64,000 nt of DNA from the NCBI RefSeq assembly GCF_001708445.1, contig NZ_CP015637.1, forward strand, positions 1,489,001 to 1,553,000. Reading direction: 5' to 3'. Below are positions 9,768 through 20,715 of this stretch, piece after piece. The stretch's first letter is position 1; each line of letters starts with the position of its first letter. Source of the stretch: Pseudomonas fluorescens. GTDB taxonomy: Bacteria > Pseudomonadota > Gammaproteobacteria > Pseudomonadales > Pseudomonadaceae. Below the pieces are notes generated by a model. It did not search any database. It was not told the origin of the DNA and worked only from the letters and a program-made list of their open reading frames with translations. Both the position numbers and the translations under genes were made by a program.

Positions 9768-10160
9768 GTGGACGAGAAACAACGTTATGCCGATGGCCTG
9801 CAAGTGCGCCGCGAAGTATTGGGCGATGCGCATGTCGACCGCAGCCTCAACGCCCTGACTGAGTTCAACAGCGAGTTCCAGGAAATGATCACCCGCCACG
9901 CCTGGGGTGATATCTGGACCCGCCCCGGCCTGCCACGGCATACCCGCAGCCTGATCACTATCGCCATGCTGATCGGCATGAACCGCAGTGAAGAACTCAA
10001 GCTGCACCTGCGCGCCGCCGCCAGCAACGGGGTAACCCGTGCCGAGATCAAGGAAGTGCTGATGCAGAGCGCGATCTACTGTGGGATTCCGGCAGCGAAT
10101 GCCACGTTTCACCTGGCGGAGTCTGTATGGGATGAGCTGGGTGTCGAGTCGCGGGAGTGA
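9768..10160 (+). CDS. pcaC: 4-carboxymuconolactone decarboxylase PcaC
   Basis: Small decarboxylase (130 residues) of the CMD/AhpD-like family that converts 4-carboxymuconolactone to 3-oxoadipate enol-lactone, the PcaD substrate. The sequence VDEKQRYADGLQVRREVLGD, then WTRPGLPRHTRSL and MQSAIYCGIPAANATFHLAE, is PcaC from end to end. The start is a GTG at 9768 with CAGGAG six bases upstream; a TTG at 9750 would add six residues and precede the ribosome-binding site. The stop abuts the stop of the convergent deacetylase gene with no base between them. Confidence 0.95.
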   Translation: MDEKQRYADGLQVRREVLGDAHVDRSLNALTEFNSEFQEMITRHAWGDIWTRPGLPRHTRSLITIAMLIGMNRSEELKLHLRAAASNGVTRAEIKEVLMQSAIYCGIPAANATFHLAESVWDELGVESRE

Positions 10161-11060
10161 TCAGTGGGCGTCGGCATCCCATACCCAATTCCATACGCCC
10201 GGCAGATGCACCGGTTCGTTCACATCCTTGACCGTACGCGCCAGCGCCGCGCGTTCCAGCACGGCATGGTCGGTGTAGAACGGTTCGGCGGCGGTCTTGA
10301 TACCGTTGATCCGCGCGCTGTCCATCAGGATCTGCAGGTACTCCTGCAGATGCCGCGCGGTGTAGCGGTTGATGTCGTGGAAGGTCACGACCACCGGTAT
10401 CACGCCGTCCACCGTTGGCAGTTCGCCCAGGGCAATACGTTCGCGCACCACTGACAGTTGCCGGTACAGGTTGGCGCGGCGCCGTGGGCTGGCGTTGAAG
10501 CCCCAGATCTTGCCGTCGTTGGCGCTCAAGTCGGTCAACAGCACCTGCATGCCATGGCGCTGGTAGGCGGCATAGGTGCGTCGGTCGTAGTTCCAGAATG
10601 GTGGGCGGACCAGGGTCGGCGGCGTGCCGGTGATCGCGGCGATGTCGGCTGCGCCCTGGCTGAGGGTGCGTTCCAGCTCTGCATCGCTCAGCCAGCGATG
10701 GTTGGTGTGAAAAGCCGTGGCCGTGTGGAACGCCAGGACATGGCCACCCGCGTATTCACGCTCCATGGTCTTGCGGCCCCGCGCACTGCCACCGGAGCGG
10801 GCCGCTTCGGTCTGCAGGAAGAACACCGCCTTGATGCCCGGTAACACCGGGTTGTTTGCCAGGTCAGCCAACACTGAACGGCTCGGGTTGTTGTAGCCCG
10901 AGGCGCTGGGCCCGTCATCGAAGGTCAGCAGGAAGCGGATCGGCGCCTGGGCTTGCAGGCGCTGTTCGGTCTGCGGTGTCAGGGCGATGGGCGCACTGAT
11001 GCAGCCGCCGAGGCTCAAGGCCAGGCTCAGTAGGAGGGAAGCGAGGACGAAGGATTTCAT
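10161..11060 (-). CDS. Polysaccharide deacetylase lipoprotein
   Basis: A 299-residue exported protein with a NodB-type carbohydrate deacetylase domain. The first 20 residues form a lipoprotein signal (LALSLGGC, lipid-bearing Cys20). Metal-site motif 1 is TFDDGPS (Asp48, Asp49), and a His-rich block (LAFHTATAFHTNH) is a plausible metal-ligand motif 2. RPPFWNYD is the later conserved Arg/Pro block. The family removes acetyl or related groups from glycans; the substrate here is unknown. It does not belong functionally to the pca genes, although it converges on pcaC without any spacer, so no terminator separates the two transcripts. Confidence 0.85.
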   Translation of the reverse strand: MKSFVLASLLLSLALSLGGCISAPIALTPQTEQRLQAQAPIRFLLTFDDGPSASGYNNPSRSVLADLANNPVLPGIKAVFFLQTEAARSGGSARGRKTMEREYAGGHVLAFHTATAFHTNHRWLSDAELERTLSQGAADIAAITGTPPTLVRPPFWNYDRRTYAAYQRHGMQVLLTDLSANDGKIWGFNASPRRRANLYRQLSVVRERIALGELPTVDGVIPVVVTFHDINRYTARHLQEYLQILMDSARINGIKTAAEPFYTDHAVLERAALARTVKDVNEPVHLPGVWNWVWDADAH

Positions 11061-11144
11061 GGTGTGGGCTGGCTCGTCTGGAGGCCGCCATTGAGTGAAC
11101 TCAGTGGCGGCAGGCGCGCACCATACCGTAAGTACGGCGCCGGT

Positions 11145-12395
11145 TTACAGCAGACTTATCGGGTAGCTGACGATCAACCGGTTTTCATCGAATTCGTTGT
11201 TGCTGTAGTCGCGGCGCATGCTGGAATTGCGCAAGCGCATATTGAGGTTTTTCAACGCGCCGCTCTGCACGGTATAGCCCAGTTCGGTCTCGCGGCCCCA
11301 TTCCTTGCCGTCGGTGATCGTGCCGGTGTGTACGTTGCTGCCGCTGATATAGCGGTTCATCAGGGTCAGGCCGGGCACGCCGAGGGCGGCGAAGTTGTAG
11401 TCGTGACGTACTTGCCAGGACTTCTCTTGGGCGTTGTCGTAGCTGGAGTTGTAGCTGTCGTTGGCCAGGGTGCCGCCGCTGGTGCCGTTGACGCGCATCC
11501 ACGCGCTGTTGCCGGTGAGTTTTTGCAGGCCGACGTAGAAGGTGTTGCCGCCGTACTTGGCGGAGAACAGACCGGACCAGGTTTTGTTGTCCAGGTCGCC
11601 TGCGCGAGCGCTGCCGTCGTCCTTGCCATAGAAGAACCCGAGGTTGGCGCCGAGGGTCCAGTCGCCAATGGGCTGGCTGTGGATCAGGTTGACGAACTGC
11701 TGGCTGTAGATGTCCTTGAGCTGGGCGTTCCACAGGCCGATCTGGGTGCGTTTGTCATTGAACAGGTATTCGCCGCCCTGGAAGTTGAAGCGGTCCGAGG
11801 TGAACGCGGCTTTGCCGAACATCGACATGTCGCTCATGCTGCTGTCGTCACGCGGGCTGTTGGCGCGGAACTGGCCGCCGTAGAGGGTCAGGCCGTCGAT
11901 CTCTTTGGAGGTGATCTGCCCGCCACGCAGGGTTTGCGGCAGCGAGCGGCCGTCGTCGGCGCGCAGGATCGGCAGCACCGGCATCCACTCGCCGACCTTC
12001 AGTTCGGTCTTGGACATACGCGCCTTGAACGCCACGCCCAGACGCCCGAATTCATCCGCAGGGCGGCCATCGTGGTCCAGCGGCAACAGCTGGGTGCCAC
12101 CCGTACCGCGTCCGCCATCGAGCTTGAGCGAGTACAAGCCCAGCACATCCACGCCAAACCCTACGGTGCCCTGGGTGAACCCGGATTTGGCGTCGAGAAT
12201 GAAACTCTGCGTCCACTCCTGTGCACCGCCCTGGGCCTTTGTAGGGTTGGTGTAATTGCGGTTGAAGAAGAAGTTGCGCAGGTTGAGGTTGGCATTGGCG
12301 TCTTCCAGGAAACCGTGCTCTTCGGCGGCGACGGGAAGGGCAAGGCTGGCGACAGCGGTAGCCAGCAACAGCTGGCGAGGGTGAAAAGTGCTCAT
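11145..12395 (-). CDS. OprD-family outer-membrane porin
   Basis: A 416-residue substrate-specific porin of the Pseudomonas OprD/Opd family. Residues 1-21 are a signal peptide (MSTFHPRQLLLA... PVAA before EEHGFLED); the mature start GFLEDANANLNLRNFFFNR and the C-terminal strand ending in RLIVSYPISLL are family hallmarks. An upstream in-frame ATG would add 94 residues without sense, so the start before the signal peptide was chosen. Several Opd porins admit aromatic or small organic acids, and the nearness of the pca genes suggests such a role, but the gene faces away from them and substrate cannot be read from the sequence. Confidence 0.9.
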   Translation of the reverse strand: MSTFHPRQLLLATAVASLALPVAAEEHGFLEDANANLNLRNFFFNRNYTNPTKAQGGAQEWTQSFILDAKSGFTQGTVGFGVDVLGLYSLKLDGGRGTGGTQLLPLDHDGRPADEFGRLGVAFKARMSKTELKVGEWMPVLPILRADDGRSLPQTLRGGQITSKEIDGLTLYGGQFRANSPRDDSSMSDMSMFGKAAFTSDRFNFQGGEYLFNDKRTQIGLWNAQLKDIYSQQFVNLIHSQPIGDWTLGANLGFFYGKDDGSARAGDLDNKTWSGLFSAKYGGNTFYVGLQKLTGNSAWMRVNGTSGGTLANDSYNSSYDNAQEKSWQVRHDYNFAALGVPGLTLMNRYISGSNVHTGTITDGKEWGRETELGYTVQSGALKNLNMRLRNSSMRRDYSNNEFDENRLIVSYPISLL

Positions 12396-12509
12396 GGCGT
12401 TGGACCTGTTGTTATTGGGGGTTATGCAGGTGGCGGCCATGGTGCGGGGCGTTGTGGGGGCGATGAAAGTGGGGCTGGGCGGGTTTTGGGCGATGATCGA
12501 ACGCAAGTT

Positions 12510-12529
12510 GCCGGGCGCTGGGGCCCGGC
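12510..12529 (-). terminator. Hairpin after the J-like gene, possible terminator
   Basis: GCCGGGC and GCCCGGC form a perfect 7-bp GC stem around six bases, 10 bases past the stop of the J-like gene. There is no T-run after it on the minus strand, so termination is only a possibility. Confidence 0.4.
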
Positions 12530-12538
12530 ATTTGCGGG

Positions 12539-14152
12539 TTATCGTTTGGGCAGGTCGAAGTGGGTCCAGGGCACCGCCGGCAGGTAGTGTTGCGCCGCGA
12601 CGATCAGCGCCACCATCACCACCAGGAACACCACTTGCAGGGGGCTCCAGAAGGCCCAGTGCAAACCGTTCAGCCACGGGTAGCCTTCGCTGAATTTCTG
12701 GCTCATCTGACCGATACGCGTCTTGTGCAACAGGTTGATCAGGACCATGCCCGCGTAGGTGAACATGCCCAGCACGCCGAGCATCAAGCCGCAGGCCACC
12801 AGCATGATCGCCTGCGGTACCCCGTGGCGAATGACCAGCCAGTAGTCATTGGGGTTGATTCGCTTGGGGATCAGGTACTGGCTCAGCCACACATCCAGAA
12901 CCCGATAGGTTGAACTCATCCCGGCCCACATTTGGGTGACGCGAAAGCCAACGGCCGCCGGCACGAACGCCATCAGCATGAAAATGACCAGCGACATCCC
13001 GTCCATTCTGTCTGGCTTAGCGTGGGCGATGCTCAGGCCAAGCCCCAGGGCGAAGATGGCCCACAGCCGGATAAACACCTGGGTGTAGATCGGCCGGGGC
13101 ACGAATTTACGCCAGAAGAACAGATCGCTGTGGGGCAGTCGTTCAGCCAACTGCGGGTAACGCCAGGTCAATACTTGCGCCAGGTGCTGGCAGGCGTTCC
13201 ATTCGTTTTCGCCAAAGCCGTCGATCATGCGTTTGTGTTGCGTGGCCGACATGGGCGTCAGCAGTAGACGCGCCGCCAACGCATCCGGGGATGTGCGCCG
13301 CAGATCCTGAGCCTTGTCCTGCAGGTTGGCAAAGAAACTTTCCTGCTCGCAACGCGACACCAATTCGCGCCACATCCACGCCGGTTCCGGGTACACGCCT
13401 TTCTCGTCGTCCCAACCGAATGCCTGGCACACGCGCTCGAACAGCGGCACGCTCCATTGGGTGTCATGCAGCAGGTGCAGGACGATGCGCTGCCACTGCT
13501 GTTGCAGGTCGAACACCCGTAGCCAGGGCTGGTTGGTGTATTGAGTGAGCTGGGTGATGAACTCGCGCTCGGCCTTTTGCTCCAGCAGTTCCTGCAGGGT
13601 GCGGCGGTAGTCTTGCAGCAGCTCGCCGGTCAGCGCTTCGTATTGCCACGGGGTCATGGCCACCTGCTGCCAGGGGGTCAGCCATTCCAGGTGTTGCACG
13701 GCCCAACCGACGATGGCACTGCGTTCGCCCGGTGCTTCGAAACAATGGCGCAACAGCCCGGCCTGGAATGCATCGGTGCAGCCCTGTTGCCGAGCCTGCG
13801 CCCAGCGTTCATCGAGGTTGTGCGCGTTAAGGCCGCCAAACAATGCCTGCGCCGCGTCCGGTGTGGGGGCTTCGAGGGGCGCGGGGCTGACGGGGCTGAC
13901 GTCCATCAGTTCGGCCAGGTCGTTCAGGTTTCCGTAGACCGCTTCGGCTACGGGCGCCTGGACGCGTTCTTCCCCTTCGTTATCAGCCCGCCAGCGTGCT
14001 TCACTCAACGCGTGTTCATAGGCTTCGCGCAGGCGCTGGAAGCCTTGGGCATCGTCGTCCGGGCGGCAGCTTTTGAGCAGCCGCGCATAACTGCGCTTGA
14101 TGCTGCGCTCGTCGGCGTCATCCGGCAGTTGCAGTACGTTCCAGCAATCCAT
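12539..14152 (-). CDS. Membrane J-domain-like protein next to HscC (DjlB/DjlC-like)
   Basis: A 537-residue protein with a J-like domain at residues 1-50 (MDCWNVLQLPDDADERSIKR, then QGFQRLREAYEHAL), a long soluble middle part and about four hydrophobic segments in the last 180 residues. In true J proteins a His-Pro-Asp tripeptide stimulates Hsp70; here it reads Arg-Pro-Asp (30-32), so the key His is absent. In E. coli hscC also has J-type neighbours (DjlB, DjlC), which this resembles in layout. The ATG at 14152 was chosen, with GAGGGAA upstream, 10 bases after the hscC stop. An earlier ATG would overlap hscC. Probably a membrane partner of HscC; activity is uncertain. Confidence 0.75.
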   Translation of the reverse strand: MDCWNVLQLPDDADERSIKRSYARLLKSCRPDDDAQGFQRLREAYEHALSEARWRADNEGEERVQAPVAEAVYGNLNDLAELMDVSPVSPAPLEAPTPDAAQALFGGLNAHNLDERWAQARQQGCTDAFQAGLLRHCFEAPGERSAIVGWAVQHLEWLTPWQQVAMTPWQYEALTGELLQDYRRTLQELLEQKAEREFITQLTQYTNQPWLRVFDLQQQWQRIVLHLLHDTQWSVPLFERVCQAFGWDDEKGVYPEPAWMWRELVSRCEQESFFANLQDKAQDLRRTSPDALAARLLLTPMSATQHKRMIDGFGENEWNACQHLAQVLTWRYPQLAERLPHSDLFFWRKFVPRPIYTQVFIRLWAIFALGLGLSIAHAKPDRMDGMSLVIFMLMAFVPAAVGFRVTQMWAGMSSTYRVLDVWLSQYLIPKRINPNDYWLVIRHGVPQAIMLVACGLMLGVLGMFTYAGMVLINLLHKTRIGQMSQKFSEGYPWLNGLHWAFWSPLQVVFLVVMVALIVAAQHYLPAVPWTHFDLPKR

Positions 14153-14162
14153 CGGTATTCCC

Positions 14163-15860
14163 TCAGCGCCAGAACCCGTTGTCGAGTTGCTCAAGTTGAC
14201 GGGTCAGTTCGCTGCGGGCATCGCGGATGCGGCGTTCGTCCTGGGTGTCAAGTACCTGCTGGAACTGCGCCGCCCAATGCCCGAGCTGTTCGCGCAGTTC
14301 GCCGAGGTTTTCCTGGTAGAGCCGTTCGAGGCGGGCGACGAGCACGGTGTTGACCTGCTGGTCGCGTGGGTGAACCTTCAATTGCGCCAGGGCTTGCAGG
14401 CGTTGCTGGATCTCCTGCGGGCTGAGCACGCCGGGGTTGTTCTCGATCACCAGCGAATGCTGCTCGCCGGTCAGCGGGATATTCACCTGGGCTTCCAGCA
14501 GGCCGTTGTTGTCGTAGGTGAAGCGCACGTCCAGGGAGACCTCGCCGGCCTTGCGCTTGGGCACAGGAATATCCAGTTGGCCCAGCTCGATGTTGTCTTT
14601 GACCAGGCGGCTTTCGCCCTGGTAGATCTTCAGCAGCACGTGGGTCTGGTCATCGCGCAGGGTGACCACGTTTTTGACCCGGCTGACCGGCACGCTGCTG
14701 TTGCGTTCGATCAATGGCAGGTAATGGCCGCTTTCGATATAGCCGCCGTACTGGTTCGAGATTTCGATGCCCAGGGTGTAGGGGCACACGTCGGTCAGCA
14801 CCACTTCTTCGAGGGCGGCGGAGCGCGCCTTGAGCGCGGCCTGGATCGCCGCGCCGTGGGCCACCACCTGGTCGGGATCGAGGCTGATGGAAGGGAAGCG
14901 CCCGAACAGGCCAGCGGCGAGCTTACGTACCAGGGGCATGCGCGTGGTACCGCCCACCAGCAGGATTTCATCCAGGTCGCCGACCCGGATCCGCGCGTCG
15001 CGCAGGGCGCGTTCGATCGGTGCGCGCAGGCGTTCCAGCAGTGGCGTGTAGAGCTTGGCCAGTTCCTGCTGGGTGATGGTCTTCACCCATTGCTGGCCGT
15101 CGACGCGCAGGGCGAATTCGGCGCTGTCATCCTGGCCCAGGGCTTTGCGCACGCGCTCGGCTTCGCGGCGCAGGGCTTGCAGCACAGTGCTGGTGGGCGG
15201 GAAACCCGTGGCGTTACGTTGGCTGTCGACAAAGTGTTCGAGCAACAGGGTGTCGAAGTCTTCGCCACCGAGGAAGTTGTCGCCGGCGCTGGCGCGTACT
15301 TCCATCACCCCGTCGAACAGCTCGATGATCGACACGTCGAAAGTGCCGCCGCCCAGGTCGAAGACCAGGAACGAGGTTTCTTTATCACGTTGATGCAGGC
15401 CGTAGGCCAAGGCCGCGGCGGTCGGTTCGTTGATCAGTTTTTCAACGTTGAGCCCCGCCAGTTCACCGGCGATGCGCGTGGCCTTGCGTTGGCCGTCGCT
15501 GAAGTAGGCGGGCACGCTGATCACCGCGTCGGTGACGGTTTGGCCGTAGGTGCGCTCGATGTCTTCCTTGAGGCTTTTGAGCACCAGCGCCGAGAGTTCT
15601 TCGGGGCGGAACGAGCGGTCGCCCAGGCGCACTTCGGTGGCGCTGCCCATGTAGCGCTTGAACAACGAGGTCGTCAGGTGCGGGTGGGTGTGCAGGCGCT
15701 CTTTGGCGGCCTGGCCTACCAGGACACGGCCTTGGTCGTCCAGCCCGACCACGCTTGGGGTCAGCAACTGGCCCAGGGCATTGGGCACCATTTCGGCGGT
15801 ATCACCGCGCCAGACTGCAGCGAGACTGTTAGTGGTCCCCAGGTCGATTCCTACGATCAT
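14163..15860 (-). CDS. hscC: Hsp70-family chaperone HscC
   Basis: A 565-residue Hsp70, shorter than DnaK (about 640) and close to E. coli HscC (556). The N-terminal ATPase domain has [15 protein letters not shown] (phosphate loop 1), [13 protein letters not shown] (phosphate loop 2) and [11 protein letters not shown] (adenosine site). The peptide-binding part follows, with a short C-terminal helical region and no DnaK-like EEVD end. The ATG at 15860 has GAGGGAG upstream and begins exactly at the domain start; a start 72 bases earlier adds unrelated residues. It leads a two-gene operon with the J-like membrane protein. Confidence 0.9.
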   Translation of the reverse strand: MIVGIDLGTTNSLAAVWRGDTAEMVPNALGQLLTPSVVGLDDQGRVLVGQAAKERLHTHPHLTTSLFKRYMGSATEVRLGDRSFRPEELSALVLKSLKEDIERTYGQTVTDAVISVPAYFSDGQRKATRIAGELAGLNVEKLINEPTAAALAYGLHQRDKETSFLVFDLGGGTFDVSIIELFDGVMEVRASAGDNFLGGEDFDTLLLEHFVDSQRNATGFPPTSTVLQALRREAERVRKALGQDDSAEFALRVDGQQWVKTITQQELAKLYTPLLERLRAPIERALRDARIRVGDLDEILLVGGTTRMPLVRKLAAGLFGRFPSISLDPDQVVAHGAAIQAALKARSAALEEVVLTDVCPYTLGIEISNQYGGYIESGHYLPLIERNSSVPVSRVKNVVTLRDDQTHVLLKIYQGESRLVKDNIELGQLDIPVPKRKAGEVSLDVRFTYDNNGLLEAQVNIPLTGEQHSLVIENNPGVLSPQEIQQRLQALAQLKVHPRDQQVNTVLVARLERLYQENLGELREQLGHWAAQFQQVLDTQDERRIRDARSELTRQLEQLDNGFWR

Positions 15861-15980
15861 TACGACAAGCTCCCTCTGTGGTCTGTAAGAATCTGTGACA
15901 GATTTTACCCTGAAAGGTTGAGCGGAAAGCAAGGCGGGAGAGCGTGGTGACGAACGCGATTATTGTGCTGGGCGGGCTTG

Positions 15981-16004
15981 TTGTGGCGAGCCCGCTCGCC
16001 ACAA
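15981..16004. repeat. TGGCGAG-family REP hairpin
   Basis: TTGTGGCGAGC and GCTCGCCACAA form a perfect 11-bp stem around two bases. It lies upstream of hscC and downstream of the ttgABC terminator. Single REP arm pair of the same family as the pcaD-pcaC element. Confidence 0.75.
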
Positions 16005-16045
16005 AAACAGTCCGGTCATAGCACGCAAGCACCGATGACCAGGCA

Positions 16046-16083
16046 TAAAAAAACCGCTTCCTGCGAGGGAAGCGGTTTTGTTT
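16046..16083 (-). terminator. Rho-independent terminator of ttgABC
   Basis: AAAACCGCTTCC (16050-16061) pairs perfectly with GGAAGCGGTTTT (16068-16079) around a 6-base loop. On the minus strand the stem is followed by a run of T (AAAA at 16046-16049 on the plus strand). It lies 18 bases beyond the ttgC stop. The plus-strand side also ends in GTTTT, so it may work both ways. Confidence 0.88.
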
Positions 16084-16096
16084 TACAGCGCTGCTA

Positions 16097-17554
16097 TCAG
16101 AACAACTTCAGCTTCGGCGCTTCTTCTTTCAACGGCTCGTTCTTCGCCGTCTGCTCGTTCCAACCACCGCCGAGGGCCTTGTACAGGTTGACCTCGCTGG
16201 TCAGTTGCGCAAGGCGATCGGTGATCAGCGATTGTTCGGCGCTGAACAGTTGGCGCTGAGCGTCGAGGAACGTCAGGTTGCTGTCGACACCGATGCGGTA
16301 GCGACGCTCGGCCAGGCGGTAGTAATCCTGGTTGGCCGCGACGAAGCCGCGTTGGGCATCCAGTTGCTGCTTGTAGGTCTCACGTGCGGCGAGGCCGTCG
16401 GAGACTTCCTGGAAGCCGGTCTGGATCGCCTTCTCGTAGTTGGCCACGTTGATCTCTTTCTGGATCTTCGAGTAGTCCAGGCTTGCGCGCAGGCTACCGG
16501 CGTTGAAGATCGGGATGTTGATCTGCGGAGCAAACGACCAGGTACCCGAACCGCCCTTGAACAGGCCGCCCAGGGTCGGGCTTGCGGTACCGGCGCTGGC
16601 GGTCAGGCTGATGCTTGGGAAGAACGCTGCACGGGCCGCGCCGATATTGGCGTTAGCCGCCTTGAGGTTGTACTCGGCCTGCACAATGTCGGGACGACGT
16701 TGCAACAGGTCCGAAGGCAAACCAGCCGGCACTTCGCTGAGCAGGTCATCCGACAGCGGCTTGCTGGCGAGATTCGCTGGCAGCCCGGTGCCCAGCAGCA
16801 GGGTCAGGCTGTTTTCGTCCTGGGCCACCTGGCGGGTGTAGCGTGCCAGTGCCACCCGGGCGTTTTCCACCGAGGTCCGCGCCTGGCTCAGGTCGAGAGC
16901 CGAGGCCACGCCAACTTCGTTGCTGCGCGAGGTGAGCTTGAAGCTCTGCTCGTATGCGCCCAGGGTGTCCTGGGTGAGCTTGAGCAGTTCCTTGTCGGCC
17001 TGCCAGGTCAGGTAGGCGTTGGCCACGCTGGCCACCAGGCTGATCTGGGTACTGCGCCGTGCCTCTTCGGTGGCGAAGTACTTTTGCAGGGCTTCTTCGC
17101 TCAGGCTGCGTACGCGACCGAACAGGTCCAGCTCATAGGAACTGATCCCGAGGCCGGCCGAGTACTGGCTGGCGATAGTCGCTTCGCCGCTCTGCGACAG
17201 CTTGGCCGGGGTGCGCGAACGGCTGCCGCTGCCTGTAGCCGACACAGCGGGGAACAGATCAGCACGCTGGATCTGGTACTGCGCGGCATAGGCGTCGATG
17301 TTCAGGGCCGCGACACGCAGGTCACGGTTGTTCACCAGTGCGGTCTGGATCAGCTGTTGCAGGGCAGGGTCATGGAAAAACTGCTTCCAGCCCTGCTCGG
17401 CAGCGGCCTGGCCCGGCGCCTGGGCCGACGAATACGCCGGCCCTTGTGGGAACTGAGCTGCCACCGGCGCTTCGGGGCGCTGGTAGTCAGGGATCAGCGA
17501 GCAGCCACTGAGCACGAATGCCGTGACCGCCAGGGAAAGTAGCGACTTGCTCAT
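16097..17554 (-). CDS. ttgC: RND efflux outer-membrane channel (TtgC/OprM)
   Basis: Outer-membrane lipoprotein of 485 residues forming the TolC-like channel of the tripartite pump. The signal ends at the lipobox VLSGC (Cys18), followed by [12 protein letters not shown] as in OprM/TtgC. Two outer-membrane-efflux repeats with long helices follow (about 70-260 and 280-465). The start lies within the last codons of ttgB (4-base ATGA overlap), so its translation is coupled to that of the pump. It is followed by the terminator at 16046-16083. Naming as Ttg rests on the TtgR-type operator and gene; MexAB-OprM is the P. aeruginosa equivalent. Confidence 0.93.
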   Translation of the reverse strand: MSKSLLSLAVTAFVLSGCSLIPDYQRPEAPVAAQFPQGPAYSSAQAPGQAAAEQGWKQFFHDPALQQLIQTALVNNRDLRVAALNIDAYAAQYQIQRADLFPAVSATGSGSRSRTPAKLSQSGEATIASQYSAGLGISSYELDLFGRVRSLSEEALQKYFATEEARRSTQISLVASVANAYLTWQADKELLKLTQDTLGAYEQSFKLTSRSNEVGVASALDLSQARTSVENARVALARYTRQVAQDENSLTLLLGTGLPANLASKPLSDDLLSEVPAGLPSDLLQRRPDIVQAEYNLKAANANIGAARAAFFPSISLTASAGTASPTLGGLFKGGSGTWSFAPQINIPIFNAGSLRASLDYSKIQKEINVANYEKAIQTGFQEVSDGLAARETYKQQLDAQRGFVAANQDYYRLAERRYRIGVDSNLTFLDAQRQLFSAEQSLITDRLAQLTSEVNLYKALGGGWNEQTAKNEPLKEEAPKLKLF

Positions 17555-20500
17555 TGGCCAGCCTCTTTAGGGGTTTCAGTAGTAACAGTCTTTTTACGCT
17601 CGCCAGCAGCGGACACGGTTGCGAAGAACAGTGGCACCCAGAAGATCGCGAGCACAGTTGCGGTGATCATACCGCCAATTACGCCGGTACCGATTGCATG
17701 CTGGCTGCCCGAACCCGCGCCCGTGGACACGGCCAGCGGCAGTACGCCGAGCATGAACGCCATGGACGTCATGATAATCGGGCGCAGACGCATGCGGGAC
17801 GCTTCGATGGCAGCCTCGACGATACCTTTGCCCTGCTCATGAAGTTCCTTGGCGAACTCCACGATCAGGATGGCGTTTTTCGCCGCCAGGCCCACCGTTA
17901 CCAGCAAGCCCACCTGGAAGAACACGTCGTTGGACAGGCCGCGCAGGCTGGTGGCGATCAGAGCACCGATGACACCCAGCGGTACCACCAGAATCACCGC
18001 GATCGGGATCGACCAGCTTTCGTACAGTGCCGCGAGGCACAGGAACACTACCAGCAGCGACAGCGCATACAACGCAGGTGCCTGGGAGCCGGACAAACGT
18101 TCTTCATACGACAACCCGGTCCACGAATAACCAACACCCGCTGGCAGGTCCTTGGCGATACGCTCGACTTCCGCCATCGCGTCACCGGTACTGTAGCCCG
18201 GTGCCGGAGTACCGAGGATTTCCATCGCCGCTACACCGTTGTATCGCGAGAGCTTCGGCGAACCGAAGATCCACTTGCCCGACGAGATGGACGACAGCGG
18301 CACCATCTTCCCGGAGGTGCTGCGCACGTACCATTTGTCCAGGTCTTCCGGGGACATACGGCTGGCGGCATCGCCCTGTACATACACCTTCTTCACACGA
18401 CCACGGTCGATGAAGTCGTTGATGTAGCTGCCCCCCAAGGCAATTGCCAAGGTCTGCTGGATGTCTGCCAGGCTGATGCCCTGGGCACTGGCTTTCTCGT
18501 CATCGACGCTCAGCTCGTACTGCGGCTCATCGTTCACGCCGTTGGGACGCACGCCTGCGAGGATCTTGCTTTGGGCGGCCGCACCGAGGAACTGGTTACG
18601 CGCTGCCATCAGCTTGTCGTGGCCGACGCCACCCTGGTCTTGCAGGAACACGTCGAAACCGGTGGCGTTACCCAATTCCAGAACCGAAGGCGGCACGATG
18701 GCAAATACCATGGCGTCCTTGAAGGCACCGAAGAAATAGCCCTGGGCACGTTTGGCCACTTCAAACACCGACTGGGTCGCGTCACGCTCGTCCCACGGCT
18801 TGAGCATCACGAAGGCGAGGCCCGAACTCTGGCCACGGCCGGCGAAGTTGAAGCCGTTTACGGTAAATACCGACTTCACGGCCTTGCCTTCGCCTGGCTC
18901 GCCTTCCTTGTCGTTCAGCAGGAAGGCACGCATATCGTCGATGACTTTTTGTGTGCGTTCAGCCGAAGAGCCGACGGGGGTCTGCACCTGGGCGAAGATC
19001 ACACCCTGGTCTTCATCGGGCAGGAACGCACTTGGGATACGGGTGAACATCCAGATCATGCCCAGCAGGATCAGCGCATACACCAGGAACGCTGGAACCT
19101 TGTGCTTGATCATGGAACCGACGCCGCGCTCGTACTTCTGTACGCCGCTATCGAAGGTGCGGTTGAACCAGCCAAAAAAGCCGCGCTTGGGTTGGCCGTG
19201 CTTTTCCGGATCGATCGGCTTGAGCATGGTGGCGCACAAGGCCGGGGTGAAGATCAGGGCAACCAGTACCGACAACGCCATGGCCGAAACGATGGTGATG
19301 GAGAACTGTTTGTAGATCACACCGGTGGAGCCGCCGAAGAACGCCATCGGCAACAGGACCGCCGACAGTACCAGGGCAATACCCACCAGGGCGCCCTGGA
19401 TCTGGCCCATGGATTTGACCGTCGCCTCCTTCGGCGACAGGTGCTCCTCGGCCATGACCCGCTCGACGTTTTCGACCACCACGATGGCATCGTCCACCAG
19501 CAGGCCGATGGCCAGGATCATGCCGAACATGGTCAGGGTGTTGATGGTGAAGCCGAATGCCGCGAGGATCCCGAAGGTACCCAGCAGCACCACCGGTACG
19601 GTCATGGTGGTGATGATGGTGGCGCGGAAGTTCTGCAGGAACAGGAACATCACCAGGAACACCAGCACGATCGCTTCGACCAAGGTGTCAACCACACCGG
19701 AGATCGACTCGGTTACGACCGGCGTGGTGTCATAAGGCACCACGGCCTTCATGCCAGGCGGGAAGAACGGTTCCAGCGATGCCACGGTGGCGCGGATGGC
19801 CTTGCCAGTGTCCAGGGCGTTAGCACCCGCCGCCAGCTTGATTGCCATGCCGGATGCCGGCTTGCCGTTGAACTGCGCACTGATGCTGTAGTTCTGGCCG
19901 CCCAGTTCGATACGGGCAACGTCGCCCAGGCGAACCTGCGAGCCGTCGGCGTTCACCTTCATCAGGATCTTGGCGAACTCATCTGCACTTTGCAGGCGTG
20001 TCTTGCCAATGATGGTGGCGTTCAGCTGGGTGCCGGGCAGGGCGGGCAGGCCACCCAATTGGCCAGTGGCAACCTGGACGTTCTGGGCCTGGATGGCGTT
20101 GCTGACATCCACCGGCGTGAGCTGGTAGTTGTTCAGCTTGGCCGGGTCGAGCCAGATACGCATGGCGTACTGCGAACCGAAGACCTGGAAGTCACCTACA
20201 CCCGCAGTCCGGGAAATCGGGTCCTGGATGTTGGACACGATGTAGTTGGACAGGTCGTCCTTGGTCATGCTGCCGTCTTCCGACACCAGGCCGATCACCA
20301 TCAGGAAGTTCTTCACTGACTTGGTTACGCGGATACCCTGTTGCTGCACTTCTTGCGGCAGCAGTGGGGTCGCCAGGTTCAGCTTGTTCTGCACCTGGAC
20401 CTGGGCGATGTCCGGGTTGGTACCCTGGTTGAACGTCGCAGTGATGGTCATGCTGCCGTCGGAGTTACTGTCCGAGGCGACATAACGCAGGTTGTCGATA

Positions 20501-20712
20501 CCGTTGAGCTGTTGTTCGATGACCTGCACCACGGTGTCCTGCACGGTTTGTGCAGACGCGCCTGGGTAGGTCACCTGGATGTCGATGGCGGTTGGCGCAA
20601 TGGCCGGGTACTGGTTGATGGGCAGCTTCAGGATCGAAAGTGCCCCGACCAGCATGATCACCAGGGCAATTACCCAGGCGAAAATGGGACGGTCGATAAA
20701 AAATTTCGACAT
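17551..20712 (-). CDS. ttgB: RND efflux pump, inner-membrane transporter (TtgB/MexB)
   Basis: Proton-driven hydrophobe/amphiphile exporter of 1053 residues, matching TtgB/MexB/AcrB in length. The N-terminus [20 protein letters not shown] is the AcrB-type first helix. The proton-relay acidic pair is visible in the segment [20 protein letters not shown] (about 402-421), and two large periplasmic loops separate the helices. It exports organic solvents, flavonoids and several antibiotics together with TtgA and TtgC. It starts three bases after the ttgA stop and overlaps ttgC by four bases, so the three form one operon. Confidence 0.95.
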   Translation of the reverse strand: MSKFFIDRPIFAWVIALVIMLVGALSILKLPINQYPAIAPTAIDIQVTYPGASAQTVQDTVVQVIEQQLNGIDNLRYVASDSNSDGSMTITATFNQGTNPDIAQVQVQNKLNLATPLLPQEVQQQGIRVTKSVKNFLMVIGLVSEDGSMTKDDLSNYIVSNIQDPISRTAGVGDFQVFGSQYAMRIWLDPAKLNNYQLTPVDVSNAIQAQNVQVATGQLGGLPALPGTQLNATIIGKTRLQSADEFAKILMKVNADGSQVRLGDVARIELGGQNYSISAQFNGKPASGMAIKLAAGANALDTGKAIRATVASLEPFFPPGMKAVVPYDTTPVVTESISGVVDTLVEAIVLVFLVMFLFLQNFRATIITTMTVPVVLLGTFGILAAFGFTINTLTMFGMILAIGLLVDDAIVVVENVERVMAEEHLSPKEATVKSMGQIQGALVGIALVLSAVLLPMAFFGGSTGVIYKQFSITIVSAMALSVLVALIFTPALCATMLKPIDPEKHGQPKRGFFGWFNRTFDSGVQKYERGVGSMIKHKVPAFLVYALILLGMIWMFTRIPSAFLPDEDQGVIFAQVQTPVGSSAERTQKVIDDMRAFLLNDKEGEPGEGKAVKSVFTVNGFNFAGRGQSSGLAFVMLKPWDERDATQSVFEVAKRAQGYFFGAFKDAMVFAIVPPSVLELGNATGFDVFLQDQGGVGHDKLMAARNQFLGAAAQSKILAGVRPNGVNDEPQYELSVDDEKASAQGISLADIQQTLAIALGGSYINDFIDRGRVKKVYVQGDAASRMSPEDLDKWYVRSTSGKMVPLSSISSGKWIFGSPKLSRYNGVAAMEILGTPAPGYSTGDAMAEVERIAKDLPAGVGYSWTGLSYEERLSGSQAPALYALSLLVVFLCLAALYESWSIPIAVILVVPLGVIGALIATSLRGLSNDVFFQVGLLVTVGLAAKNAILIVEFAKELHEQGKGIVEAAIEASRMRLRPIIMTSMAFMLGVLPLAVSTGAGSGSQHAIGTGVIGGMITATVLAIFWVPLFFATVSAAGERKKTVTTETPKEAGQ

Positions 20713-20715
20713 GGA

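Noticed and set aside
11064..12587. Long plus-strand open frame of 507 codons
   Set aside because: It lies opposite the OprD porin, has no recognisable motif, and its composition is that of a high-GC shadow frame. The minus-strand porin has a signal peptide and family ends.
17554..20319. Plus-strand open frame of 921 codons opposite ttgB
   Set aside because: The residue composition is rich in His, Arg and Gln with no membrane segments or domains, as expected from the complement of an RND pump gene.
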